From assembly GCA_027019265.1 (NCBI GenBank), contig JALUWX010000032.1, positions 232,415 through 296,414 on the forward strand: a stretch of 64,000 nucleotides of DNA. Reading direction: 5' to 3'. Position numbers and translations under genes: made by a program. A model generated the notes under the pieces. That model was not told the DNA's origin. It saw nothing but the letters and a program-made list of their open reading frames with translations, and did no database searches. The DNA is from Phycisphaerales bacterium. GTDB taxonomy: Bacteria; Planctomycetota; Phycisphaerae; Phycisphaerales; UBA1924. Shown here in pieces: positions 26,299-35,083 of the stretch (its first letter is position 1; every line of letters starts with the position of its first letter).

Positions 26299-29200
26299 TT
26301 ACGCGGTGGACAACTCCGAGGTTTTCTTCACACTCGGATCGCTGATCCACCCGAGCGTGACCCCGGCCAGCTTGTAGGGGGACGTGGTGTCCCGGCGATC
26401 GGGACGGACCCAGATCTCCGAATACCCCTCCCCGGTGCTCGATTTCGCGTTGGTCTGCGCGAGATGCGCCGAGATCGTCCGTGATTTGACCCCGGATCGC
26501 TCCAACTCCCCCACCACCCGCTCCGGGTCGGCCGTCATGAAGACGAGATCGTCGCCGCGCTTCGCGAGCGCCCGGACATGCAGAGCACGACAGGCCGCTC
26601 GGACTCGGGACAGCAGGATCAATCGTTCGACCAATCTCGGGGGCTTGGTGTACGCGCTCGTCAGATCCTCAACGACTTGGTCGATCGTCTCCTGACTCGG
26701 CGCGGACGCGAGCCGACGATAGACCTCGATCCTCCGGGACTCGCTCGGGATGTACCCCTTGGGGATGTAGCCCACGAGCCCGATGTCCACGCTCGTGTGG
26801 GTGATCTGGTCCTTGATTCCGCTCTCCTTGAGCTGATCGACGGCCTGATCCAGGAGCTGGCAGTACATCTCGTATCCGACGGCCGCGATGTGACCCGATT
26901 GTTCCGCTCCCAGGAGATTCCCCGCGCCCCGGATCTCGAGGTCGCGCATCGCGATTTTGAACCCCGCGCCGAGCATGGAGAACTGCTCAATCGCTTTGAG
27001 GCGCTTCCGCGCGACTTCCTTAACCGTCCGATCCTCGGGAAGGAGCAGATAGCAGTACGCGCGGTGGTGCGATCGTCCCACACGACCCCGGAGCTGGTGG
27101 AGCTCGGAGAGCCCGAACCGGTCCGCGTCGTTGATGATCATCGTGTTGGCCGTCGGGACGTCGATCCCCGCTTCGATGATCGTGGTCGAGACGAGGACGT
27201 CGATCTCGCGGCGCATGAAGCGGAGCATGATCTCCTCGAGCTCGTGCCCTTGCATCTGCCCGTGCCCGTACTCGACGCGTGCGCCGGGGACGAGCGATCG
27301 GACCTTGTCGCACACGGTTTCGATGTTGTGGACCCGGTTGTGGACGAAGAAGACCTGCCCCTCGCGCGCGAGCTCCCGCTCCATCGCGCGTTTCACACGC
27401 TGCTCGTTGTACGGGATCACCTCCGTCACGACCGCGCGACGATCCACGGGGGGGGTCGTGAGCGATGAGATATCGCGCAGCCCGAGCATCGACATGTGCA
27501 ATGTTCTCGGGATCGGGGTCGCGCTGAGGGTCAGCACGTCCACCGTCATCCGGAGCTGGAGCAGGGTCTCCTTGTGCTCGACCCCGAAACGCTGCTCCTC
27601 GTCGATGACGACCATCCCGAGCTCGTGGAACTTCACGTCCTTCGAGAGGAGCCTGTGGGTCCCGACGATGATGTCCACCCGACCCAAACGCAGGTCCTTG
27701 AGCACCGCGTTGGTCTGCTTGGTCGTCTTGAAACGCGAGATCGATTCGACCCGGAACGGGTAGTCGGCGAAGCGCTGTTTGAACGTCCGCTCGTGCTGCT
27801 CCGCGAGCACGGTCGTGGGAACAAGCACGGCCACCTGTCGTCCTGCCTCAACCGCTTTAAACGCCGCGCGGATCGCGACTTCCGTCTTCCCGAACCCGAC
27901 ATCGCCGCAGATGAGCCTGTCCATGGGACGGGGGGAACGGAGATCCTTCTTGATCTCGATCATCGCCGCGAGCTGGTCCTCGGTCTCGTCGTAGGGGAAC
28001 TCCGCTTCGAACGAATCAAACAGCGTGGTGTCCTCGGGGTACGTAAAGCCCGGCATGTGCTCTCGCGCGGCCCGGACCCTCAGCATCTCCGCGGCGAGGT
28101 CCTTCACGGACTCCGCGACACGCTGCTTCTGGACCTTCCACTTCTTCCCCCCGATGGAACTCAGCTCGGGCTTCCCACGGAACCCCCCGATGTATTTCTG
28201 CACGAGCCCGATCTGAGAGCACGGGACATGGAGCTTGCTCGAGCCCTTGAACTCGAGGGTCAGATACTCTTCCTGATCGTCGTCGTGCTTCTTCGGGGTG
28301 CGCTTCACTCCGGACGGGCTCATGACGCGCAGCCCGACGAACTTCGCGATCCCGTGGTCGGCGTGGACGACGTAGTCGCCCTCTTGGATATCGAGGAAGG
28401 TATCGAGCGCACGCCCCGCGCGGATCTTGGTGATGCGCCGACGGACCGACGATCGGTGGAGCAGCTCTCCGCTCCCGACGATCGCGAATGCGTCCTCGTC
28501 GTCCGAATCCCACACGAACCCGCGCCGGATATCGACGATCTGACGCTCGATGTTCGCGCCCCGCGCATGGATCGTGAGCATCTCCCCGAGCCGCGCGAAC
28601 TCACCCTCGTTCGCGCACGCGAGGATCACCCGTCCGAGACGATCCGCGAGCTCCGCGAGTTCCTTGATCGCGACACTCGTGTCCTTCTCGAACGGCGGGA
28701 CGGGCTCGATCGGGAGGGCCGCGAGCGTGTCCGCGCCCGCTTTGCCCGCGCTGAACTGGTTGAGCTCCGCGAGCGCGTGGAACCGGGTTTCGAGGAGCTT
28801 GAGGACAGCCGGGGGTCCGAAGATGTGTCTGCCGTCGTGGACCCGCTCGAAGTACCCGCGCCCCTGCTCGACGATCTCGAACGTCTCGCTCAAGAGCACG
28901 ATCGCCGACTCCGTCACCGTCTCAAGGAACGACCCGTCGTCCTTGGATTCGCTGAGCTTCGATTCATCCGCAGGCCCGATCCTCGCTCGCTCGATCGCGC
29001 GATCCGACCCGAGGGTCGCGGGGTCGATCTCGCTCAGCGCGTCGAGTTCGTCCCCGAAGAAGTCCAGACGGATCGGGATCGGCGCATCCCCCCCGCTCGT
29101 GCTCGGGTAGATATCGACGATCCCCCCACGGATCGCGAACTGACCCGGGGACTCGATCGTGTCGATCCGCTCGTAGCCCATGTCATTGAGCCACACCGCG

Positions 29201-29673
29201 AGCTCGGCCGGGTCCAGTGACTGTCCCTTGGTGAGCTCGCGCACGAGGTCGTTCGCGCGGGACGCGCTCGGGACGGGCTGCATGAGGGCCGCGATGGGCG
29301 CGATGATGATCCGTGGAATGTCATTCGCGCCCAGCTCGCGCATCACGCTGAGTCGCTGGGTGAACAGGTCCGCGCTCACGCTCGACTCCCCCGGCGCGAG
29401 CTCGAGCGCGGGGAACACGATCGGCGCGTCCGGATCGACGGCCGAGATCTCCGCGAACAAATCCTCCGCTTCGTCGAGGTGCGCACAGACCAAGATGATC
29501 GTGCGTTTGGTCCGCGCGAGGAGGGCCGCGGACACAATCGCGCTCGACGACCCGACCGACCCCGTCGCGACGACGCGCGACCCCGATTCCAGGGCCTTCG
29601 CGACAGCTCGGAACTGCGTGTGTTTCTGGATGACGTCGATCGGGATCAGTGTCAAGGCTCCTGGTGCGCGCAC
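26299..29673 (-). CDS. mfd: Transcription-repair coupling factor Mfd
   Basis: Removes stalled RNA polymerase at DNA lesions and recruits UvrA. 1124 residues, near the usual 1150. N-terminal UvrB-homology region (GGIVDIYPS near 180), then the polymerase-interacting domain starting GDYVVHADHGIAKFVGL. The RecG-like motor has GDVGFGKTEVAIRAAF (about 588), DEEQ near 690 and TLSATPIPRTLHMSMLGLRD; motif VI and the TRG hairpin follow, and the C-terminus is the autoinhibitory D7 domain. Starts at GTG 29673; a TATACT lies at 29727-29732. It is between a comEA-like gene and phoU. Confidence 0.96.
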   Translation of the reverse strand: MRAPGALTLIPIDVIQKHTQFRAVAKALESGSRVVATGSVGSSSAIVSAALLARTKRTIILVCAHLDEAEDLFAEISAVDPDAPIVFPALELAPGESSVSADLFTQRLSVMRELGANDIPRIIIAPIAALMQPVPSASRANDLVRELTKGQSLDPAELAVWLNDMGYERIDTIESPGQFAIRGGIVDIYPSTSGGDAPIPIRLDFFGDELDALSEIDPATLGSDRAIERARIGPADESKLSESKDDGSFLETVTESAIVLLSETFEIVEQGRGYFERVHDGRHIFGPPAVLKLLETRFHALAELNQFSAGKAGADTLAALPIEPVPPFEKDTSVAIKELAELADRLGRVILACANEGEFARLGEMLTIHARGANIERQIVDIRRGFVWDSDDEDAFAIVGSGELLHRSSVRRRITKIRAGRALDTFLDIQEGDYVVHADHGIAKFVGLRVMSPSGVKRTPKKHDDDQEEYLTLEFKGSSKLHVPCSQIGLVQKYIGGFRGKPELSSIGGKKWKVQKQRVAESVKDLAAEMLRVRAAREHMPGFTYPEDTTLFDSFEAEFPYDETEDQLAAMIEIKKDLRSPRPMDRLICGDVGFGKTEVAIRAAFKAVEAGRQVAVLVPTTVLAEQHERTFKQRFADYPFRVESISRFKTTKQTNAVLKDLRLGRVDIIVGTHRLLSKDVKFHELGMVVIDEEQRFGVEHKETLLQLRMTVDVLTLSATPIPRTLHMSMLGLRDISSLTTPPVDRRAVVTEVIPYNEQRVKRAMERELAREGQVFFVHNRVHNIETVCDKVRSLVPGARVEYGHGQMQGHELEEIMLRFMRREIDVLVSTTIIEAGIDVPTANTMIINDADRFGLSELHQLRGRVGRSHHRAYCYLLLPEDRTVKEVARKRLKAIEQFSMLGAGFKIAMRDLEIRGAGNLLGAEQSGHIAAVGYEMYCQLLDQAVDQLKESGIKDQITHTSVDIGLVGYIPKGYIPSESRRIEVYRRLASAPSQETIDQVVEDLTSAYTKPPRLVERLILLSRVRAACRALHVRALAKRGDDLVFMTADPERVVGELERSGVKSRTISAHLAQTNAKSSTGEGYSEIWVRPDRRDTTSPYKLAGVTLGWISDPSVKKTSELSTA

Positions 29674-29726
29674 GCGCGTGCACCGACGGGTGGAGTTCCG
29701 CCGTGCTCGGGTGGTTGGGTTGAGAG

Positions 29727-29732
29727 AGTATA
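29727..29732 (-). promoter_or_regulatory. Possible -10 element of mfd
   Basis: TATACT on the minus strand, 53 nt upstream of the mfd start. No convincing -35 box. Confidence 0.35.
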
Positions 29733-29756
29733 GATCGTCCCGATCCGGATCCGGAT

Positions 29757-30116
29757 TCAGGGACTCAGAGGTTCCTGAACGACGTGCCCGATCAGATCCT
29801 CGATGGTCCTCGGTCCGATCCCCTTCACCCGATCGAGGTCCTCGATGGTTTCATAGCTACCGTTCGTTTCCCGGTCCTCGACGATCGCCCGCGCGAGCTT
29901 GGGACCGATGTTGGGGAGGAGGGACAGCTCCGTTTCGTCCGCGCTGTTGAGGTCGATCCGGTAGGTGATCGAGTCGAGCGTGATCGACGGGTCGTCCATC
30001 TCTGGGATCAGCGTCCACACCAGTAATACCCCGGACACCACCACGAGCACGATCGCGCACGCGCGAGCGGCGAGGGTCTGGGAGAACGGACGCGCCGATG
30101 GATCACGGGGATCCAC
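29757..30116 (-). CDS. ComEA-like helix-hairpin-helix membrane protein
   Basis: 119 residues from GTG 30116. One transmembrane segment (about 18-36, CAIVLVVVSGVLLVWTL) is followed by an extracytoplasmic part. DLNSADETELSLLPNIGPKLA and IEDLDRVKGIGPRTIEDL form the two helix-hairpin-helix motifs of the ComEA family, which bind DNA in competence systems. Many planctomycetes have such single-domain proteins without proven competence. It starts 3 nt after the stop of the GH10-like gene, so they are co-transcribed. Confidence 0.85.
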   Translation of the reverse strand: MDPRDPSARPFSQTLAARACAIVLVVVSGVLLVWTLIPEMDDPSITLDSITYRIDLNSADETELSLLPNIGPKLARAIVEDRETNGSYETIEDLDRVKGIGPRTIEDLIGHVVQEPLSP

Positions 30117-30119
30117 GGG

Positions 30120-31820
30120 TCATCCCTTGGTGGGTTGGGTGTCGGAGACGATCGCGCTGCCCATCCAGCTCGGGTCGAGCTTCCCGCTCGTGAGCATGGA
30201 TCGGAGCCCGATCATTTGATCGAGTGCTTCTCTGGACTGCCCGCGCGAGTCGATGAGCCCCCCGGTTCGCATATCGCTCGGTCCGATCGGGTCCGCGAGC
30301 TCGTGCCAGCAGATGCTCTCGACGAAGGGCTTGGACAGCGCCACCGCGCCGTACGCGCGGAGCCACGCCGCTTGGGTCTGCTCGTTCCAATCCTGTCTCC
30401 ACGATCCCGGACTGGGCTCGTCCCCCACGGGGTCTCTCGGGAGGACGGGCGCGACAGGGGACCCGAACGCGGAGATCGTGATGGGCCGATCGAGCATCGC
30501 GTACCGATCCAACAGGTCGGAGAAGGCCATCAGGTCGCGCGTCTGGAGCCCGGGTCGATGGGACCCCATCTGGAGACGGAGCGAGAACGCATCGAGCTGG
30601 ACCCCGGCCTGGGACAGCATCTCCGCGTACAAAAGCGGCGGGAGCGTGGCGCGGTCCTTCGTGTGGTACTCGCCCCAGGGCTGGGTGATCTCGACCTGGA
30701 TCTTCGCGCGGGGGTGGAGCTTCCGCGCGACGAGCACGCAGATGCGCGTCAGGTCCATCATCTGCTCGAACGAGAGCTTGAAGTTCTTCCCGCAGTGGAG
30801 CCCGGAGCACACAGTCCAGCGCGTCACGGTCCGGCGGTACCTCGTGACGAGCGCCTTGATGTGCTCGTAGACGAGCTCGCGCAGGGTCTCGTAGTCGTTC
30901 TCCCAGATGTAGAGCCAGTCCGGGACACTCGTAGTCCGGAAGTCCACGAGGGGGCCCGCGACGACGGGGAGTTTGGCCGTCCGGATCGCCCATTCGATCC
31001 AGCGATCCGTCTTAGAGTAGTCGTACGCGCCCTCCGCGGGTTCCATCTCGACCCAGCGCATGGGAACGGTGATGAAGTCGCACGATTTCGTGATCGCTTC
31101 CGTCGTCGTCGGCGCGAACACGCTCGGGGAGACGGCCGCCCCGAGCATGGGCTTCATGGGGAGCACGACCCCCCCTCTCGACGGATGGAGGACGGGTGTG
31201 CGTTGCGCCGGTTCGACCGATTCTTCAGCAACGGATTCGTACATCGTCCCGTCCATCCGGGGCGCGAAATCGTGCTGGGTCTGGAGGAGGGTGAGCCGTT
31301 CCGAAGCTTCGAGCGCGATCCACAGCGCACGGAGCCCGTGAACGGCGGCCGGCGAATCGGGCTCGACGGAATCCTGCGCGTGGACGAGCGCCTGGACGAA
31401 CGATTCCCGCGCTCTGGAGAGCAGGCGCATGGGGAGCGAACCCTCGGCGTGTTCGAAGGCCCCCCACTCCTCGAGCTTGGTCATGAGGAGCATGATCCGA
31501 TGACGCGCGAGCTCGATCGTGAGCAGGTAGGGCTTGTCCCGTTCGGGGAGGAGACAGGTCTGGAGCATCAGCACCCCGAGCGGGGTCAGCTCGATCCCCT
31601 CGACCTCTCGGTCGGAGCCCAGAATCGTGAGCGTGTCCTCGCGCAGATCGACCTGAAGCGCGAGGGCGGCCGCTTCGCTGGTGGTCTTCTCGCAATGGAT
31701 GAGGTTATCAACCCCCGTGACCTCCCCGGCGATCGCGACGTTGTCCTGGCCGAGCAGGTATGCACCGGCGATCGCGCCGTGCGCGACTTTGGTGCGATCG
31801 AGTGAGACGAAACGGAGCAT
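30120..31820 (-). CDS. GH10-fold protein lacking both catalytic glutamates
   Basis: 566 residues from ATG 31820. The N-terminal about 230 residues match nothing I recognise. The C-terminal about 300 resemble endo-1,4-beta-xylanase family GH10: RWVEMEPAEGAYDYSKTDRW, VVAGPLVDF, VPDWLYIWENDYETL, VYEHIKALVTRYRRTVTRW. Where GH10 has WDVVNE (acid/base Glu) this has WTVCSG (about 334-339), and where it has the nucleophile in ITE this has ITISAF (about 446). No signal peptide is seen, so it is probably cytoplasmic and not a xylanase. The longest frame reaches 32141, but the family-like start and divergent purC favour 31820. Confidence 0.75.
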   Translation of the reverse strand: MLRFVSLDRTKVAHGAIAGAYLLGQDNVAIAGEVTGVDNLIHCEKTTSEAAALALQVDLREDTLTILGSDREVEGIELTPLGVLMLQTCLLPERDKPYLLTIELARHRIMLLMTKLEEWGAFEHAEGSLPMRLLSRARESFVQALVHAQDSVEPDSPAAVHGLRALWIALEASERLTLLQTQHDFAPRMDGTMYESVAEESVEPAQRTPVLHPSRGGVVLPMKPMLGAAVSPSVFAPTTTEAITKSCDFITVPMRWVEMEPAEGAYDYSKTDRWIEWAIRTAKLPVVAGPLVDFRTTSVPDWLYIWENDYETLRELVYEHIKALVTRYRRTVTRWTVCSGLHCGKNFKLSFEQMMDLTRICVLVARKLHPRAKIQVEITQPWGEYHTKDRATLPPLLYAEMLSQAGVQLDAFSLRLQMGSHRPGLQTRDLMAFSDLLDRYAMLDRPITISAFGSPVAPVLPRDPVGDEPSPGSWRQDWNEQTQAAWLRAYGAVALSKPFVESICWHELADPIGPSDMRTGGLIDSRGQSREALDQMIGLRSMLTSGKLDPSWMGSAIVSDTQPTKG

Positions 31821-31996
31821 GGGGGGTGGTTCACTCCCTGGGGTCGGGCTCGGCGCGCCCTCCGGGTCGGAAGAACGCTCAGAAGAATAGGGTATGACCG
31901 ATCCGCGCCCGGATCGAGCCCCGGGGAGGATCCCGGACACCCCTCGATCCGCGCCCGAACACGGCTCGGACCCGAGCATCGGGGATCCGCGACGGC

Positions 31997-32002
31997 TACG
32001 CT
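31997..32002 (+). promoter_or_regulatory. TANNNT -10 hexamer, probable leaderless promoter of purC
   Basis: TACGCT ends 6 nt before the GTG start at 32009. No Shine-Dalgarno sequence. Confidence 0.45.
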
Positions 32003-32008
32003 GTATTC

Positions 32009-33040
32009 GTGCACGAGAAAGCCACGACATCGACCACTTGCTCGGATTCCGGGAGCGCCGATTCCGGCGCTCTCGCGACATTTTCCACGGATCTGAAGCT
32101 CCCAGGGTTCCGGAAGGGCAAGGTCCGGGACACCTACACACTCCCTGGACAGGGCAAGGACGGTCTGGACGCGATCCTGATGGTCGCGTCGGATCGGATC
32201 AGCGCGTTCGATGTGGTTATGCCGACACCGATCACGGGGAAAGGACGGGTCCTGACCTCGATCGCCGCGTTCTGGCTCCGCTGGATCGAATCCCAAGGGC
32301 TCTCCCGGACCCATCTGCTCTCGACGGACCACCGATTGGTCCCCGACGACGCGCTCACGGAGTCCACGACGCGCGAGCACCTCATCGGCCGGGTCACCAT
32401 CGGGAAACGCTGCAAGGTCGTCCCCGTCGAGTGTGTCGTTCGTGGGTACCTCGAAGGGTCGGGGTGGAAGGACTACCAAGCCACGGGCTCGATCTGCGGC
32501 GTTTCGCTCCCCGAGGGTCTGACCCAGTGCGCGGAACTCGACGAACCCATCTTTACACCGGCGACGAAAGCGGAGGAAGGGCACGACGAGAACATCGGGT
32601 TCGAATCGGCCGTCGCTTCGCTCAAGGGGTTCGTGGACGGGGTCAGCGCCGAGTCGCTGATGTCCACGCTCCGGGACCGATCGCTCAAGATCTACAAAGC
32701 CGCTCGGGACTACGCGCGGGCGCGCGGGATCATCCTCGCCGACACCAAGTTCGAGTTCGGGCTCGAGATCGACAACCAAGGGAACGTGATCAGCACGGAC
32801 CCGATCCTGATCGACGAAGCGCTGACCCCGGATTCGTCCAGGTTCTGGCCGGCCGATGATTACGAGCCCGGTCGCGCGCAGCGGAGCTTCGACAAACAGT
32901 TCGTGCGCGAGTACCTCCAGAACCTTGTCGATCAGGGGAAATGGGACAAAACGGACCCCGGCCCATCCCTCCCCGATGAGGTCGTCCGGGGGACACTGGA
33001 TCGGTACACCCAAGCCGCCGCGCTGCTCACGGGCGGCTGA
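32009..33040 (+). CDS. purC: Phosphoribosylaminoimidazole-succinocarboxamide synthase
   Basis: SAICAR synthetase, step eight of de novo purine synthesis: joins CAIR and aspartate with ATP. 343 residues from GTG 32009, the long type of about 300 residues plus an N-terminal Ser/Thr-rich lead of about 25. Motifs: GKVRDTYTLPG, LMVASDRISAFDVVMPTPITGKGRVLT split by a few residues, VPVECVVRGYLEGSGWKDYQ, ADTKFEFGLE, DEALTPDSSRFW and SFDKQFVREYL. Monocistronic; convergent with the 33076 gene. A GCAGAAC/GTTCTGC hairpin at 33067-33085 lies between the two stops. Confidence 0.96.
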   Translation: MHEKATTSTTCSDSGSADSGALATFSTDLKLPGFRKGKVRDTYTLPGQGKDGLDAILMVASDRISAFDVVMPTPITGKGRVLTSIAAFWLRWIESQGLSRTHLLSTDHRLVPDDALTESTTREHLIGRVTIGKRCKVVPVECVVRGYLEGSGWKDYQATGSICGVSLPEGLTQCAELDEPIFTPATKAEEGHDENIGFESAVASLKGFVDGVSAESLMSTLRDRSLKIYKAARDYARARGIILADTKFEFGLEIDNQGNVISTDPILIDEALTPDSSRFWPADDYEPGRAQRSFDKQFVREYLQNLVDQGKWDKTDPGPSLPDEVVRGTLDRYTQAAALLTGG

Positions 33041-33075
33041 ATCGAGATCGGTTCCGTGCTCGGATCGCAGAACGA

Positions 33076-35043
33076 TCAGTTCTGCTTGACCCCTTCGACA
33101 TTCTCGTTGGAGCGTTCGCGCAGCTTCTGGTTGAGCTGGGCTCGGAACGGCTCCATCCCGGGGGGCTCGGGGAAGATCGTGCTGAAGGGCTCGGACATCC
33201 CTTCCTCGGCGAGCGCATCGAGGCGCTCACGGAGCTGGATCGCGAGCGCGTCGTACGCATACCGACGGAGGGTGTCTGGGGCGTAGAAGTACATCAGCTC
33301 CGCTTGCTCGACGGGCATCTGCATGATGACGTTGACGAAAAGCTGACCCGAGAGGAGCGGGAAGTCCCGGTCCATGAACTCCATGCGCGCCGCTTCGGTC
33401 CCCGTCACGACCTGACGGAACTGCTGCTGGAAGTAGAACGCGTGGACCTTGCGCGCGTACTCGAACATCCCCTCGAAGGTCTCGACGTCCCCGACGAGCA
33501 AGCCCTGGATGTACGCTTGGGTGAGCGCGCCGTAGACCTCGGAGTTCGCGACCTGGGGCGACCCGATACTGTCGAAGAGCTGCTTGTCCACGAAATCCTC
33601 GAGCGAGAGCGACATCTCGTACTTCCGGGTCGGATCGTTGAGGTTCATCCCCTCGAAGGTCCGGAGCTTGTCGAACCAGTAGTTCGCTTTGGTCAGGTCC
33701 CCACGACGATAGAAGAACCGGATCGAATCTCTCAGGAAGTTCTCGTATCCGACGGCGTACTGCCGGTAGGGCTTGTGGTCCGCTTCGTAGATCCCCGACT
33801 GATACACGATCTCCTCGAGGAGCTCGCCGTAGGTCGGGACGAAGTAGACGTTCGGGACCCCCTGGTAGTACGCGGCCCGTCCTTCATGCGCATCGAGATA
33901 CGAGAAGTACAGATCCCCGTGCCTCCAGAGCTCCTGGATGCTCTGCATCATCATCCGGAACGCGTTGAGGAAGTCGAGGGTCTCGCCGTTGCGTTCGTTG
34001 ACCTCCATGCGCCCGACGTCGGTCCCGCGCGCGGACCAGTACAGCGAGTGCGCGACGGGGAGCCGCCAATCGATCGGCCCGAACTTCCGGACCTGCTGGA
34101 CCATCCGCACGGGCTCCATGTTGTACTCGTCCTCGAGCACCCGCTTCCGGATGTGGTTCGCGAGGTCGAGCCAGTCCTGCTCATCGGGGAACTCCGCGCG
34201 CATCTCGTGAACGGCCCGGGTCTTGGGACCCAGGCCCGGATTCTCGAAGATCCACAGCCGTCCTGCGCGGTTGATCTCGATCTCGAGCTGGTAGCGGCGG
34301 AGGAAGTCGAGCCCGAGCTCCTCGCCGACGCGCGAACGGAAGGTGTCCCCGATCTCCGCGGCCGTCGGGTTGGCGCGACGGAGCCCCTCGTAGCTGGAGG
34401 GCGCATCCACGATGGGCTGGATCCACCCGGCGTAGAGCTCGATCACATCGTCACGACCGCGCTGCTCCGGGGGGATGATCGGCGGGGTCCCGAGCACGTT
34501 CTGCCACTCGTATGCGAACCGTCGTTTGTAGAACTGGTTCGCGTCGTCCGTGTACCCCCCCACCTTGTGGAGCAGATACCACGAGAGCTCCTTGTGGATG
34601 TGCATGTTGTTGGGGTTGGTGCGCAGCCCCTCCTTGCGCAGCAGATCGATCCCGGCGTTGACCCACTCCCATCGTTCCTCGGGGGTGTGGGTTGTGACCG
34701 AGATGTTGTAGGCCATATTCCAAGCGTGGAACGTCCAGACCTCGGGGAGGCGCGGCTGGAGCTTCGTGATCGTGCGCGCGAGCTCGATCGATTCGTAGTA
34801 CCGACCCTCTTCCTTCGCCTTGTTCGCGCGGATCCAGAGGATGTTGACAAAGATCCCACGGAACGCGCCCATCGCGACCCCGAGCGAAACCTCGACGGGC
34901 GCGCCGTCCTCGGCCTTGTCCGTGTAGACGAGCTCGTGGGTCCCCTGGGACGAAGCGATCGCGACATTCAGGAACCCAGAACCCGCGATCCCCACGAGCA
35001 TGACAAGCACGCTGACGATGATGACTTTGGTGTTCTGGTTCAT
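33076..35043 (-). CDS. Large membrane-anchored protein of unknown function (last gene of SPFH-ABC operon)
   Basis: 655 residues. One N-terminal transmembrane segment (about 7-29, VIIVSVLVMLVGIAGSGFL) then a long soluble part that should be outside the cytoplasm. The region 70-330 is helical with repeats of the TPR kind (YYESIELARTITKLQPRLPEVW, WVNAGIDLLRKEG), but I cannot assign a named family. It follows the ABC permease by 40 nt and ends the operon. Its role is likely tied to that transporter, for instance as a periplasmic partner or substrate-handling subunit; that is inference. Confidence 0.78.
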   Translation of the reverse strand: MNQNTKVIIVSVLVMLVGIAGSGFLNVAIASSQGTHELVYTDKAEDGAPVEVSLGVAMGAFRGIFVNILWIRANKAKEEGRYYESIELARTITKLQPRLPEVWTFHAWNMAYNISVTTHTPEERWEWVNAGIDLLRKEGLRTNPNNMHIHKELSWYLLHKVGGYTDDANQFYKRRFAYEWQNVLGTPPIIPPEQRGRDDVIELYAGWIQPIVDAPSSYEGLRRANPTAAEIGDTFRSRVGEELGLDFLRRYQLEIEINRAGRLWIFENPGLGPKTRAVHEMRAEFPDEQDWLDLANHIRKRVLEDEYNMEPVRMVQQVRKFGPIDWRLPVAHSLYWSARGTDVGRMEVNERNGETLDFLNAFRMMMQSIQELWRHGDLYFSYLDAHEGRAAYYQGVPNVYFVPTYGELLEEIVYQSGIYEADHKPYRQYAVGYENFLRDSIRFFYRRGDLTKANYWFDKLRTFEGMNLNDPTRKYEMSLSLEDFVDKQLFDSIGSPQVANSEVYGALTQAYIQGLLVGDVETFEGMFEYARKVHAFYFQQQFRQVVTGTEAARMEFMDRDFPLLSGQLFVNVIMQMPVEQAELMYFYAPDTLRRYAYDALAIQLRERLDALAEEGMSEPFSTIFPEPPGMEPFRAQLNQKLRERSNENVEGVKQN

Positions 35044-35083
35044 GAGCTCGTCCTCGGACTTGCGTTCCTCGTGTTCCTACGCA

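Noticed and set aside
27496..29220. 574-residue frame antisense to mfd
   Set aside because: Composition is that of a mirror frame and mfd is unambiguous on the other strand.
31821..32141. Extension of the GH10-like gene to an earlier start
   Set aside because: It would overlap purC in antisense, is Arg/Ser-rich, and ATG 31820 begins a plausible protein.
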